DNA from: Apostichopus japonicus
Taxonomy: Eukaryota > Echinodermata > Holothuroidea > Aspidochirotida > Stichopodidae
Direction of reading: 5' to 3'
Assembly (NCBI RefSeq): GCF_037975245.1
Contig: NC_092576.1
Span: forward strand, 12,019,111-12,083,110
Length of the DNA: 64,000 nucleotides
Position numbers and translations under genes: made by a program. Position 1 is the first letter of the stretch, and the number at the start of each line of letters is the position of its first letter. Shown here in pieces: positions 53,301 through 60,195 of the stretch. The notes under the pieces were generated by a model that searched no databases, had not been told where the DNA came from, and saw only the letters and a program-made list of their open reading frames with translations.

Positions 53301-56300
53301 CTGATCGATCTACACTGGCTTCCAGTTAACGCTCGGATTGACTATAAAATTCTGATACTGGTGTTCAGGGTATTGAAGTATGGTACGCCCGAATATCTTC
53401 ACGACCTTATCCTAGAGCGAACAACGGATAGACCTACTCGTTCCCAATACCTCTATCAACTTACTGTTACTGTGACACGCACGAGAACCTTTGGTGATCG
53501 CAGTTTCTGCTATTCAGCACCGCACTTATGGAATTCGCTGCCAGTCCATCTGCGGGAAATTGATTCACTTGAACAAGTCAAATGTGCTATTAAAACTTAC
53601 TTATTTTCTAAATGCTACACACAACTGTAAAGCGCATTGAGCAACCTTTAGGTTGGATTCTGCAATATCTAAGACTAATTATTATTATTATGAGGCAAAA
53701 CATTAAATTTGATACATGTATGTGTTTATTTTAGACGTTTCCAGAACACTCCTCATTGGTCCAACCCTGTACTTCTATAACGCTTGAAATTTTAAAGAAA
53801 ATTCACCCTTTAAACAACCTACAGTAGGCTCATCGATCCATAAAAGTCACCGGACTGTAAAAAGTTTTACGGTAACTTTTAAAATTACCAAAATTCGGTG
53901 GCAATTTTCCATTCATGCTGGGTTCTTTTAACCAACACTTTTTGTTTATTTCTTTCGAGGTAAATCCCCCCCTCAAATCCGTCCCAGCACTCCGACAATG
54001 GAAGCCGGTATTTTCCCTAAATATTGCATTTTGAATAATACACTTAAAATGGGAATTAACTATGCATGGGGGGGGGGGGGGGGGAACAGGTCTACTGTAA
54101 GTAGAGCGAGAGAGTTCTCTAACTCACTGAAGGGTGCTTTTAAAGTGGCTTAAGTTTAATCCACTGTGTTCCAGGAAGTAATGTACATGCATGTATTTAT
54201 TATATATACACGGTTCCTTTACTGTAATAAGTTGTACTCAATGGAAATTCTGTTGGGCTAGAATTGTACACGATAAATTTACAGACACAGTAGATCTAAA
54301 CGAGAAAATTGTGTTAACTTTCACAGTTAACCATGTGTGTACAACTGCAGGGTATATGTACCATGTGCACTTCTGAGAACATGAAATTCCCAAACTTTTT
54401 TCAAGACCGTTGAAACACATCGTACAGTACAAATCATGCGGTTTACTACAAGCCTAACACACTAATGAGGACCAAACGCAACTTAGGCTGCCTGTGTACA
54501 TACCTTTGGTAAGGTTTGTCAGCCTAACAATTCGTAATATTCTCAGATTGCAGGTTGTGGTGAGATAGGGGGGGTCGTTCAAAAAGCCATGAACCCCCAA
54601 AAGGTGAAATGTTGCTGACATATCTCTAACAATGAGCATCACGAGTTTTGATTTATGTCGTTTATTCATGTCTCAAACACCCCCCACGCTAGAAAAGTTC
54701 AATATAAACTCTAAAGAAACTGTGTTCATGTACGGAATTTTTCTCACTTTTTCAGACTCACGAGTCTTCAAAAGTTCAAAGGGGCTTTCAAGATCTAGAA
54801 AATGTTATCCTTGGTTGTAGAACATAAAGTTTGTGGGCTACTGTTTTAAGGCTACATAGCCTACTGTAACTTAGTACAAGTTGTATTATATTCATGTCAC
54901 TGCCATACATGCACAATGTCAACTAAGTTGCATCTAGATTCTAGACAGTACTATAAATTTAAGCAAGAAAAATCAATATTACCCACAATGCAGTACTGTA
55001 CATGAATCAGTGTTACTGGCCTAAGTTGTTCAAGATCACCATACAGTACCTACAACTCCACAGAATTTGGTTCTTTACACTAAAAATCCCAATTCCGTTT
55101 GCCCCCTTTCTCCACTCGTTTTTTTTCTCACTTTTTGAGAACTTTTCTAAGTTTTCTATCTGATATGTACGTTGATACCTATTATATCTATGTATGTATA
55201 CATATTGCACATATTTACCAAACTGTCTGTATATACAAAACTTATTGGTTCAGTACAAAGAAATTGCACTATATATACATAGGCTGTTTGTTATGTGTAT
55301 GTATACATATCCTTCCCTGTTGTGTTCAATGAAGTGTGCCTTGATACACAGTACATATAGATCTACTATTACCAACAAACTGTGGATTCAGAATTTTCCC
55401 TTGGCTTTAATAAAATTTAATTTTTTTTTTTGTAAAGCAGATCTACGCTACACACACCAACAACCTAGCCTTGGAAACCAAAGCAAAGAATTGTGTACTT
55501 CGAATAATACATGACCTTCTTCGAGATCAAACCTGAAGGTTTTCTCTCTTTCTTCTCGATTTTTCTTTAAATTCGTCTTCTTTCTTTTATTATTATTACT
55601 TTCAGTTTTACAGAACAGTACTTACTTGCTGTATTGACCTAGTGAGGTCAATGGGTTGCTATTTAGAATACATGTACAACATTGTGATGAATACAGCAAG
55701 CCTGCATCCATGGATCTAACTGTACAGAATTAACTGTGTGCAATGGACTCATTTAATCGGGCGTTTATATAACAAAATCTGAAAAGAATTCTAAACTAGT
55801 CAAACTATGGAGCCACTCTTTACAGACCTTGCAAACTTGTGAGGGGGACCGCGGATCGCAAAGTTGGCAATGACTATGGCGCGGATCGAAACGTCGGTAA
55901 CTACTATTACCGTTAGGTTCGTCCAACACGGCAAGCATAGGGAAACGGTGTATACTCAAAAGCCGAAGCCAAAGTGAATTAATCGATCAGGTCACACAAC
56001 CGCAGTCTTTGCATGCAAAGTTCTTCAATACCGCCCTTATTATATTTCGGGGAAACATTTCATACTGTGGTTTTCATTTTTACACGTGAACCATACTTGA
56101 CAAACTTTGGGGCTTTCTACACTGCTAGATTATGTACCAGGCGATTTAATTCTGTGTAGCAGAACTTTTTGAAGTTTCTGACTCAAATGTTCTTATTGAA
56201 ATACTAATTGTATGATACATCCCGGTGTAAAACATTGCTACCGTGCATACATCTTAATTTGCATAGTTTGTATAGCAGTATTTTGACCATTTTGCATATC

Positions 56301-58376
56301 ATTTTGTGATACAGTACTATAAAAGTTATTCCCTGTGTACACAAAAATTTAAACAATTAACACAGTTTCCCTGGTATTATACGGTATCTTCCTCAAACCC
56401 TAACAATGTACAATGTTATGACCAGCCAATTAGGGCATATAGTATGCATATATAAATGTTATAACTGTTGGCCCAACTCTAGTCACCTGAGTGTCATATG
56501 TTTTGTTTTCTCCTTTCTTGGTGGAGACGAATGATATTGTTATCTCCCTACTGTAAGTACTGTAATAGGCTAAGTACTGTTAATAGCAAAGTCCTGTAAA
56601 TTGCTATCATGGACTAAAATCACAATATAGATACTATCATTGATGATTGATGACGACACAGTATTTAACTGACTGATTTGATGTATTACAATTTATTGCA
56701 CTTTGAGAGTACAGTAAACAACAGTGTTACATGCACACATAAATCAAAACTTGAAAAACAAACCAACCTGTTGCAGTAATGGGCGTATATAAATCTGGAC
56801 AGACTGCACTTTTGAATTTAATAAAAGCCGTATCAACCATGGAGGAGGGTCATGTGACAAGTTCCCTTGTACATAGCACTCAACTCTTACAGTACTCCTT
56901 GAATTGAAAATTCCATGAAAAACTTATGTTATTAACTCATGGCTACCACATTCTTGGTGAAGCTACACGTTCAAAGGAATATTTAGCTGACTGGTACATT
57001 TTTTTTTCAATGTTTGCCGTAATTTTCCGATTCCAAAATTGCAATTTCCAAATTTCAAAATTGTAGACAGATTGCATGTAGCAGAGCAGGAATTATGAAA
57101 TGTACATATGGACATATTCAGCGGGTGGCAAGAATCTCTGTTCCTTAGCAACACAAGTATCCTAGCTGTACCAGCAATGTAACAAGCACATATAACAAGA
57201 CAGTAGTGACCGCTGTACACAAACTATGAGACTCAAAAGTAAGATACAGTACGTTCGAACAGCAGCTGGAGTCCATGCAGATCAAGCCTTTTATGAGACA
57301 GAGAAAAGTATCTCTCAACATCATTATTATCCAAACCAGAGCGATTACTCTTGAAGTTACCATAAATGCCCACTGAACAGGGGGAGGGGCGGGGGTTGCT
57401 ATTGTCTATGAAAACTCTGATCACTTTGAACTGACAACATTTGGGTGAAATAATATGTTAGTACTGTAGCACCAGGGAGCATGTCACATCACCCTCCATG
57501 GTGGGTACTTTCTCCTACTGGCGAACGAGACTTACAGATTAATGTATTTGTTGTTTACAACATATGAATTAGGACTGTCAGAATCCATCCATAAAAGACC
57601 GTTTACTGATTGTGCTAAGCTTTCCAAAAATTCCACCCGGGGCACACAACCTACCTTAAGAATTAAGATTGAGAATAAGATCCTGGCAAAGAGTTACTGT
57701 CTATCGTTTGGGAGAATTGCCTTGATAAGTCTACTGTACAGTACTTGCATACATGTATGGACAATACCACAGCCTGAGTCCTAACTTTAGGCCTCGGATT
57801 ATAACTACTGCAGGCTAAGGTCACTAGGCCTAGCCTAGAATAGATACAATCAGACTTATTGTACATTTGTACTTGTAAAAGTTGATATAACACTAACAAG
57901 TAACAGCCCTAGGCCTAGCCTAAGTTGGGCCGAGCCTACCTTGGTTTAGGCCTAGTATAATTCAAATTAAAAAATGTAAGGACCAGGCAGGTCTATAAAG
58001 TCTGTGCTAACTATGGATATGTCCTGGGGCCTCCGCTAGTAGCAGGAATGGTTGTAACCATTGGCTCATGTGAGGTAAGCGATAGGCTACCTCGACTAGT
58101 CCTAATTTACAATTACAGTAAGCTTAGGCTTGGTTAACAGGTAGGCATTACTTAGGCCAAAACGTTAGCAATAGCAGTAACCAACGGCAAAAGATCGTCC
58201 AAACTTAGTGAAGTAAACCTACCGTCATCGACAGCACGAATAAATTGTCCATGTTTTCCTTTTTCACCGTGTAAGTTGAAGCCGTAACCAGTGTTCCCTA
58301 AAACCAACCGACATAATCTTGGTTGTCCCGGTGGCTGCGAATCCATACCGTCTTTGCCTTTCTTGTCTTTAGGCAT
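11259..58376 (-). CDS. NHERF1: NHERF-type PDZ scaffold, five-exon gene (607 aa)
   Basis: Joined CDS of five exons (58376-58223, 41129-40474, 32972-32481, 14119-13730, 11390-11259), 1824 nt including stop. Exon 1 ends in phase 1 and all later junctions are phase 0; every intron is GT...AG. Residues about 20-101 form a PDZ domain with GYGF at 30-33 and the class I histidine at 79 ([12 protein letters not shown]). Residues about 107-564 are acidic and low complexity. Residues 565-607 end in [13 protein letters not shown], the ERM-binding tail of NHERF proteins (human form ends MDWSKKNELFSNL). Family knowledge: NHERF1/2 scaffold NHE3, CFTR and GPCRs and bind ezrin at the apical cortex. Only one PDZ is visible, against two in human NHERF1/2, so whether it is orthologous to NHERF1, NHERF2 or both is open. 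Introns are 17.1, 7.5, 18.4 and 2.3 kb. Weak points are the exon 3 acceptor and donor. Confidence 0.92.
11391..13729 (-). other. NHERF intron 4 (2.3 kb)
   Basis: Bounded by GTAAGT (13729-13724) and TTTTCGAAACAG. It contains a (TG)n stretch near 11616-11640, a degenerate tRNA-like segment near 11830-11930 and the 24-bp minisatellite. I see no further exon in it. Confidence 0.85.
12069..12732. repeat. 24-bp minisatellite in intron 4
   Basis: About 27 copies of TTGTTATGTGTCTACTCACA plus TGCG, with base changes and small indels. Because 24 is a multiple of three it leaves several frames open (12094-12704); these are not genes. Confidence 0.95.
13730..14119 (-). CDS. NHERF1: NHERF exon 4: Pro-Glu repeat region
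   Basis: Encodes residues 435-564. The acceptor has a long pyrimidine tract (TTGTTCTCCTCTTATGATAG|GAA) and the donor is consensus CCA|GTAAGT; both are phase 0. After an acidic start, an eight-residue unit VKEPEPEP (24 bp) repeats about six times, the last as IKEPEPAP; then comes an Ala/Pro/Lys-rich stretch ending KAEAPKP. Such Pro-Glu arrays tend to be extended spacers; a reach-extending role between PDZ and ERM tail is inference. The repeat is a coding minisatellite, so copy number may vary between individuals. The complementary strand reads as Gly-Ser repeats and is a shadow. Confidence 0.92.
15173..15532 (+). mobile_element. hAT MITE with intact 8-bp target duplication
   Basis: 360 bp. 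The left end is CAGGGCTGGGCAACCT; the right end reverse-complements to CAGGGGTGGGCAAACT. Both sides are flanked by ATATACAG (15165-15172 and 15533-15540), an exact 8-bp duplication as made by hAT transposases. Subterminal sequence CGGCCTGCGGGCCACATG is typical of Charlie-like hAT ends. No transposase. Confidence 0.93.
18103..18122. repeat. ACAG microsatellite
   Basis: Five tandem ACAG-type units inside intron 3. Confidence 0.85.
18772..19090. repeat. C/G-run-ended dispersed element, class unknown
   Basis: Begins CAGTGGCATCTCCAGG followed by G runs and CTTGCCCTCCCCCC; ends with TGTGCCCCCCCTCCCC. The layout resembles non-autonomous DNA transposons that start CAGTGGCGTAGCCAGG, but I could not find a matching end or target duplication. 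Confidence 0.4.
19959..20204 (+). mobile_element. tRNA-derived SINE, plus copy
   Basis: The tRNA-like head 19959-20034 begins GGAGTG and ends CACTCC (6-bp acceptor stem), with A box TTAGCTCAGTGGTTAG and a B-box region GGTTCAAGTTCGAGTC (small insertion). The body ends CTTCTTCGTGAGTTCCTGCT then CGCAGGAGGATCT. A second copy lies inverted at 52144-52365. Not a working tRNA. Confidence 0.85.
20690..21062 (+). pseudogene. Non-LTR retrotransposon ORF2 C-terminus, degenerate
   Basis: One frame reads [20 protein letters not shown] then [11 protein letters not shown], stop; after a frameshift [19 protein letters not shown] and [18 protein letters not shown] follow. This is the C-terminal region of endonuclease-reverse-transcriptase LINEs. 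Broken by one frameshift and one TAG. A (GAT)n tail at 21044-21065 marks the 3' end. Confidence 0.82.
21546..21632 (+). mobile_element. CR1/L2-type LINE 3' tail
   Basis: TTGTAAAGCGCTCTTGAAC, then GGGCGCTATATAAATCTGGT and (AAT)n. This is the typical 3' UTR stem and microsatellite tail of CR1/L2-clade LINEs; no coding sequence remains. Confidence 0.75.
22195..23185. repeat. 20-bp minisatellite
   Basis: About 45 copies of ACACAGCTATGTGGTAAAGC and variants; the 3' half is more divergent, with CACAGTAAAGCA forms. Within intron 3. Confidence 0.95.
23790..24262. repeat. Degenerate tandem repeat, about 170-180 bp, 3 units
   Basis: Units share GGCTCATATCATATT, AAGCAGCTAGTCAACTG, TTTTCATCTC and TGTATTCCAGGCATACTGC. 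A partial match near 23525 may be a further unit. Confidence 0.7.
24580..24920 (+). pseudogene. CR1/L2-type LINE ORF2 C-terminal fragment and tail
   Basis: The frame 24650-24778 reads [20 protein letters not shown] then [20 protein letters not shown], stop. W-N-S-L-P is the hallmark of the CR1/L2/Jockey reverse transcriptase tail. It ends in an (ATT)n tail at 24901-24919. Confidence 0.85.
25228..25452. repeat. (ATT/ATC/ATG)n microsatellite
   Basis: About 220 bp of imperfect trinucleotide repeat; open frames on both strands here are poly-Ile artefacts. Confidence 0.97.
26559..26660 (+). repeat. Dispersed repeat family D, partial copy
   Basis: CACTTTGGGTGGTACAATGAG, then GGGGCCGGTCATAGAGGGCG and ACACGGTAGAATGAGAG. 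Related copies lie at 38093, 39289 and 43796. Confidence 0.75.
26935..28610. repeat. 140-bp satellite, 12 units with higher-order order
   Basis: Units start GGAAAGTACTCC at 26935, 27077, 27221, 27359, 27497, 27639, 27775, 27913, 28051, 28193, 28329 and 28473, with lengths 142, 144, 138, 138, 142, 136, 138, 138, 142, 136, 144 and 138. They are almost identical; differences are mainly in a TAGATACATA-type segment. Each holds the inverted repeat CATGCTG/CAGCATG. Confidence 0.97.
28947..29622. repeat. Tandem repeat of 165-185 bp, about 4 units
   Basis: Units share TTGGAAACTTGGTAAATATA, GGTTAGGATTATTACACTG, TGAAAGAGAGACA and TATTAGTCAGG. The last unit is truncated. Confidence 0.85.
29840..29964 (-). 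mobile_element. MITE fragment of the same TTTAAAGG family
   Basis: Matches the terminal 125 bp of the 2863-3222 copy (TGCATTTTGTAGCGAC, then CACGCGGTTTGGGGC, then CAATGCCTTTAAA). The other end is missing. Confidence 0.75.
30119..30821. mobile_element. Foldback MITE with arms of about 250 bp
   Basis: 30119-30370 and 30538-30821 are diverged inverted copies: left AGGGGTATTCCAACTGC, GTTCTACATATAAGTTC, TCTGGCACCAG, ATTGAACTG; right gives the same series when reverse-complemented. TTAA precedes the left end; the right flank is AAAT, so the target duplication is not clear. Confidence 0.85.
31268..31318. repeat. (AT)n microsatellite
   Basis: About 50 bp of AT dinucleotides with two TAGATA interruptions. 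Confidence 0.9.
32481..32972 (-). CDS. NHERF1: NHERF exon 3: acidic, Thr/Ser/Asp-rich linker
   Basis: Encodes residues 271-434, from [13 protein letters not shown] to [11 protein letters not shown]. No domain is recognised; composition is Asp/Glu/Thr/Ser with a run of Glu near the end, so probably disordered. Acceptor choice is uncertain: GTCACAG|GAA (used here) or CTATAG|TCC 18 nt upstream (exon start 32990), which would add SSQKSQ in the same frame and has the better pyrimidine tract. An in-frame TAG precedes both. The donor ACG|GTTAGG is weak, but it is phase 0 and is the only GT nearby that fits; unspliced, the frame ends at 32370 after 37 more residues. GC content is higher than in the flanking introns, as for the other exons. 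Confidence 0.85.
34718..34776 (+). repeat. G-rich tract, G-quadruplex potential
   Basis: At least eight runs of three or more G on the plus strand (the NHERF template strand), separated by one to four bases. Confidence 0.7.
35290..35660. mobile_element. Foldback element with arms of about 110 bp
   Basis: Left arm about 35299-35412 (ACTATAGCACGCTAT, GATTACATAATCGACCTGCC, GGTCGTAAAGTGACCTC) and right arm about 35547-35655 as the diverged reverse complement (GAGGTCATTTTACGACC, GGCAGGTCCATTACATAATC, ATAGCATGCTATAG). Exact ends not resolved. Confidence 0.75.
36657..36735 (+). repeat. GGGAGG tract, G-quadruplex potential
   Basis: T6 followed by about 70 bases of G runs interrupted by single A or T. 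Strong quadruplex candidate on the plus strand, which is the template strand for NHERF. Confidence 0.8.
37727..37806. repeat. 80-nt imperfect hairpin, pre-miRNA-like
   Basis: The arm ATATGGGCATTTCACAGTAA then ACCAACA pairs with TGTTGGTTTACTGTGTAAAT then GCCCATAT; one indel, loop of about 25 nt. Either a tiny foldback transposon or a small-RNA hairpin. Confidence 0.7.
38093..38243 (+). repeat. Dispersed repeat family D, full-length-like copy
   Basis: CACTTTGGTTGGTAGAATGAG, GAGCCGGTTATAGAGGGTG, TTACCAGGACATTCTAGG, then TTGTGGGGAGACAGGTAAGC. It aligns with 39289-39438 over its whole length. Confidence 0.8.
38574..39198. mobile_element. MITE with 21-bp perfect inverted ends including TTAA
   Basis: CATTAAAGCAGCATTTTGCG at 38568 is repeated exactly in reverse complement ending at 39204. 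If TTAA (38570-38573, 39199-39202) is the target duplication, as for piggyBac-type transposons, the element is 625 bp. Its middle has an 11-bp perfect hairpin (38855-38883). No transposase frame. Confidence 0.85.
39289..39438 (+). repeat. Dispersed repeat family D, copy 3
   Basis: TTTGGATGGTAGAATGAG, GGGGCCGGTCATAGAGTGTG, TTGTGGGGAGACAGGTAAGC, GAGGAGTGAAGTAAAT. Confidence 0.8.
39737..40052 (-). mobile_element. CORE-type tRNA SINE with LINE-like 3' tail
   Basis: On the minus strand: A box TGGTCAAGGCAGTGG, exact B box GGTTCGAGTCC (40001-40011), then GTCCTTGGGCAAGGCACTT and TGTATAAATGGGG, which follow the order of the CORE domain of MIR-like SINEs. The tail GCGCTTTATAAATTCTCG with ATTATGATG resembles the CR1/L2 LINE end. 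Confidence 0.85.
40474..41129 (-). CDS. NHERF1: NHERF exon 2: C-terminal half of PDZ and acidic region
   Basis: Encodes residues 52-270. The acceptor is CTTTGTTACAG|GT. The PDZ continues as [20 protein letters not shown], then alpha2 [12 protein letters not shown] with the class I histidine (residue 79), then TTLLVVDRE as the last strand (about residue 101). A short linker with a TTGTTTT tract follows, then long Glu/Lys/Val-rich stretches ([15 protein letters not shown] and similar), predicted disordered or charged single helix. The donor is GAAATG|GTAGGT, phase 0. Upstream in the same open frame 41130-41232 is intron. The opposite strand is open over 40135-41001 but is only the complement of this GAG/GAA-rich exon. 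Confidence 0.93.
42730..43480 (+). mobile_element. Dispersed element, copy B with best hammerhead-like motif
   Basis: Same layout as copy A: pyrimidine-rich block, then motif 42890-42928, then after a spacer two 85-bp units (43318-43480). The two copies align well over 42735-42960, including TTAACCTGTCTGTATT and CTTGTCATTCAGCCT. Confidence 0.65.
42890..42928 (+). ncRNA. Hammerhead-ribozyme-like motif (type I layout, minimal stem III)
   Basis: In order: GCCT (stem I 5' strand), CTGAAGA core, one extra A, stem II GATCCT/AGGATC with a 3-nt loop, GAAA core, C-G, the GTC cleavage triplet, then AGGC (stem I 3' strand, exact complement of GCCT). Stem III has no loop in a monomer, but ACGT is self-complementary, so folding would need a dimer. 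The extra A before stem II departs from the canonical CUGANGA core. Self-cleavage is inference. Confidence 0.55.
43796..43925 (-). repeat. Dispersed repeat family D, inverted copy
   Basis: The reverse complement reads CACTTTGGTGGTAGAAAAATG, TTACCAGGGCATACTAG, GGTTGTGGGGAGACAGGTAAG. A plus-strand match to the family's end (GGGGAGCGAAGTAAATAGTA) follows at 43948-43967. Confidence 0.75.
44578..45425. repeat. Degenerate duplications
   Basis: 44578-44700 resembles 44886-45000 (ACAAATTTCTTT, GGTCAGATAGGCATCACAAA-like), and 45058-45220 resembles 45280-45425 (ATGTGCTCTTATACAGTGGC, TGCTTGTGTGT, CATCATGTA). Old tandem duplications; no coding signal. Confidence 0.6.
45534..45573 (-). ncRNA. Hammerhead-like motif, copy C (core mutated)
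   Basis: Minus-strand copy with stem II intact (GATCCTGCTAGGATC), but the core reads TTGAAGA and CAAA, so the conserved C3 and G12 are lost. It is followed by ACTTACTTTTACACATTC as in the other copies. Expected inactive. Confidence 0.4.
46288..46302 (+). repeat. G15 homopolymer
   Basis: Fifteen consecutive G. Confidence 0.9.
48252..48412 (+). pseudogene. CR1/L2-type LINE 3' end
   Basis: [19 protein letters not shown] then stop is the last stretch of a CR1/L2 ORF2; it is followed by TTTGTAAAGCGCCTTGAGCA, GGCGCTATATAAGTCTCATT and (TTA)n. Confidence 0.82.
52144..52365 (-). mobile_element. tRNA-derived SINE, minus copy of the same family
   Basis: The reverse complement aligns to 19959-20204: TTCAATCATAAGGTCCC, B box GGTTCGAGTCA, AGATTAATGTATGTCGTC, GAGACTGACTTCGGT, then CAGGAGGATCT. 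It is in the same orientation as the NHERF transcript. Confidence 0.85.
53124..53692 (+). pseudogene. 5'-truncated CR1/Jockey-type LINE ORF2 C-terminus
   Basis: An uninterrupted frame of 168 codons (53124-53630) without an upstream start reads [72 protein letters not shown] and [13 protein letters not shown]. This is the region after the reverse transcriptase palm in CR1/L2/Jockey-group LINEs. The 3' tail TGTAAAGCGCATTGAGCAAC and (ATT)n follow. 5'-truncated but without stops, so a fairly recent insertion. Confidence 0.9.
54068..54084 (+). repeat. G17 homopolymer
   Basis: Seventeen consecutive G. Confidence 0.9.
58223..58376 (-). CDS. NHERF1: NHERF exon 1: start codon and N-terminal half of PDZ
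   Basis: Encodes residues 1-51 plus the first base of codon 52. The ATG (58374-58376) has A at -3, and an in-frame TGA (58392-58394) lies 18 nt upstream, so translation of this frame cannot begin farther out in the contiguous sequence. A lysine-rich leader ([10 protein letters not shown]) is followed by PRLCRLVL (beta1), the GYGF carboxylate-binding loop, and [14 protein letters not shown], nearly the NHERF PDZ1 wording. The donor is GACG|GTAGGT, leaving phase 1; joining to exon 2 gives [12 protein letters not shown], matching the NHERF pattern V-x-x-GSPA. The frame continues past the donor only as intronic read-through to 58152. Confidence 0.93.
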
Positions 58377-59253
58377 CTTTCCGAAAGTTTGTCACTCCTC
58401 TGTGTATCAATAATAGGTCTATATCTCCTTCAACCGTTTCAAGTTGCAAAATAATAGTACCCCAAATAATGACGAATAAATGTTCACACGTCCTTGTACT
58501 TTTAATCCGAGCTCTATTTAAATTACAGGTGGTAATTTCACTCGACAATTCACTAAGCTATATAACGGTTAGCTGCGGTAAGTACCGTATACTGCAGTGA
58601 CACTAAACAGTGCAGTGTACTGTTACAATATAACTACTGTATAGATCGTACAATGTTTAACCAAAACTTGCCTGTGCAATAAAACTGTATACAAACAATC
58701 ACTCAGTTTATCAGATATGTACGTTCGAGATAAAAATTGGTCAAAGTTCGAGTGCATATATTGCCAGATAAGTAAATGTTAGTACAGTTATAACAATTGA
58801 TTTATAACTTAAAACCCATATTAATGATTTAATTGCTCTAATTTTACCTAAACCATACATAAATATAAATTTTACACCTTAAACATCATACAAAAGGAAA
58901 AAATAAATCCAAAAAATTCTAACAAGCTTATAGTTTCTCAAATTTGATTCACATTCCCCATCGTCATAGTCACAGAGACGCCGCCCATCGATCTAGCGGC
59001 AACGGGGTTTGGCACCACTTGTCATAACTGGAAGAGGGGGTGTAACTGACAGACTAAGTCGGGTGTGGCTTGCCCTTGCGGGTATCCCGATGACTAGTAT
59101 TTGCATTTAATTTGCGAACAAAAAGTTGTCAATTGGTTCCGATGAAGGTAACATTGATGCAGTCACAAAAATATAGGACAAATGAGAGCAGCGGGATATC
59201 TAGTATAGACAACAATTAACACAGTGTCTGAATGTCCTGTTTATTTTCTGTAT

Positions 59254-59344
59254 GTCTGTCTGTCTGTCTGTCTGTCTTTCTGTCTTTCTGTCTGTCTGTC
59301 GGTCTGTCTGTCTGTCTTTCTGTCTTTCTTTCTTTCTTTCTTTA
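59254..59344. repeat. (TGTC/TTTC)n microsatellite
   Basis: About 90 bp of TGTC units changing to TTTC. The Cys/Leu/Ser-repeat frame 59252-59449 is an artefact. Confidence 0.95.
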
Positions 59345-60085
59345 TTTCAGTTTCGAATGTGTTTTAGTATGAAGTCCTTCTACTTCCCATGTGACCTAAT
59401 ATTCGAATTATCTGACTGGTGCCCCCCACCACCCTTGCAACACGGATGATCCCGGACATTATCTGCACATGGACGATAAACGGCAACAAAGAGACCTTCG
59501 TTAGGTCAAGATCGACACATTGCCCCATTTTACGAATTATCAGATTTGTTTTCACCTGGACTACTTTTCAGAGACCGGAGTAAGCTTGGAGGTTGCGTTC
59601 TGGATCTCTTTGGTAACCAGTGCATGAATATGAGCCCTGACGACGGATGACGTCATCAACCTTGTTCAAGGTGAATTTGATAAAGTGCAAAACACATTGT
59701 TTTGCTAAACACATTGTTTGCTTGGGACAATGAAAAATCAAAATAAATATGACTTGAACGATTTTCTCTTTTCGTGGTTTTTCTTTCCTGATAAAATTTC
59801 CGGCTGTTTAAAATGAATTATTACATATATTTTGTGCCTTCAAATGTCAAGGAAGAGCAAATACGGATCATCATAGCAATGTTTTCCTTCAAAGCATTAC
59901 TTTAATATGGTAGTATAATGTTATTGTTGATTAATCCTGGAAATGCGATACCCAAATAAATTCTCCAAAGTGAAACTTGCTTGCACGAAAGTTATTTTGC
60001 TCAGTACATAACCGTAAAATGATTGGCAGAAGCTATGTAGCTGATCAGCTGTTAAAAAGGGTGGCGCCCTTACTTAATAACCTGT

Positions 60086-60195
60086 AGAGTTCCTTTATAG
60101 AGAACTCTATTTACCCGCAGAGCCGAATACGGCTGGCTCTGTTTACCCGATCATTGCTTACATCATGCAGCGATGCACTGGTTCTTATTTACCTG
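60086..60195. repeat. Two stem-loops alternating with TTTACCCG
   Basis: Stem AGAGTTC/GAACTCT (60086-60108), TTTACCCG (60110), stem CAGAGCC/GGCTCTG (60118-60141), TTTACCCG (60142), then TTTACCTG (60188). Nature unknown. Confidence 0.5.

Larger units (their letters stand above)
41130..58222 (-). other. NHERF intron 1 (17.1 kb), splits the PDZ domain
   Basis: It interrupts the PDZ just before GSPA, between the second and third strands, in phase 1. Contents: two hammerhead-like element copies, LINE 3' ends, a tRNA SINE on the minus strand, degenerate duplications near 44.5-45.4 kb and many microsatellites. Between the listed repeats (notably 46303-48251 and 53693-58222) I see no gene. Confidence 0.88.

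Noticed and set aside
53124-53630. Host gene with an uninterrupted 168-codon frame
   Set aside because: Residues match the C-terminal part of CR1/Jockey-type LINE ORF2 and an (ATT)n tail follows.
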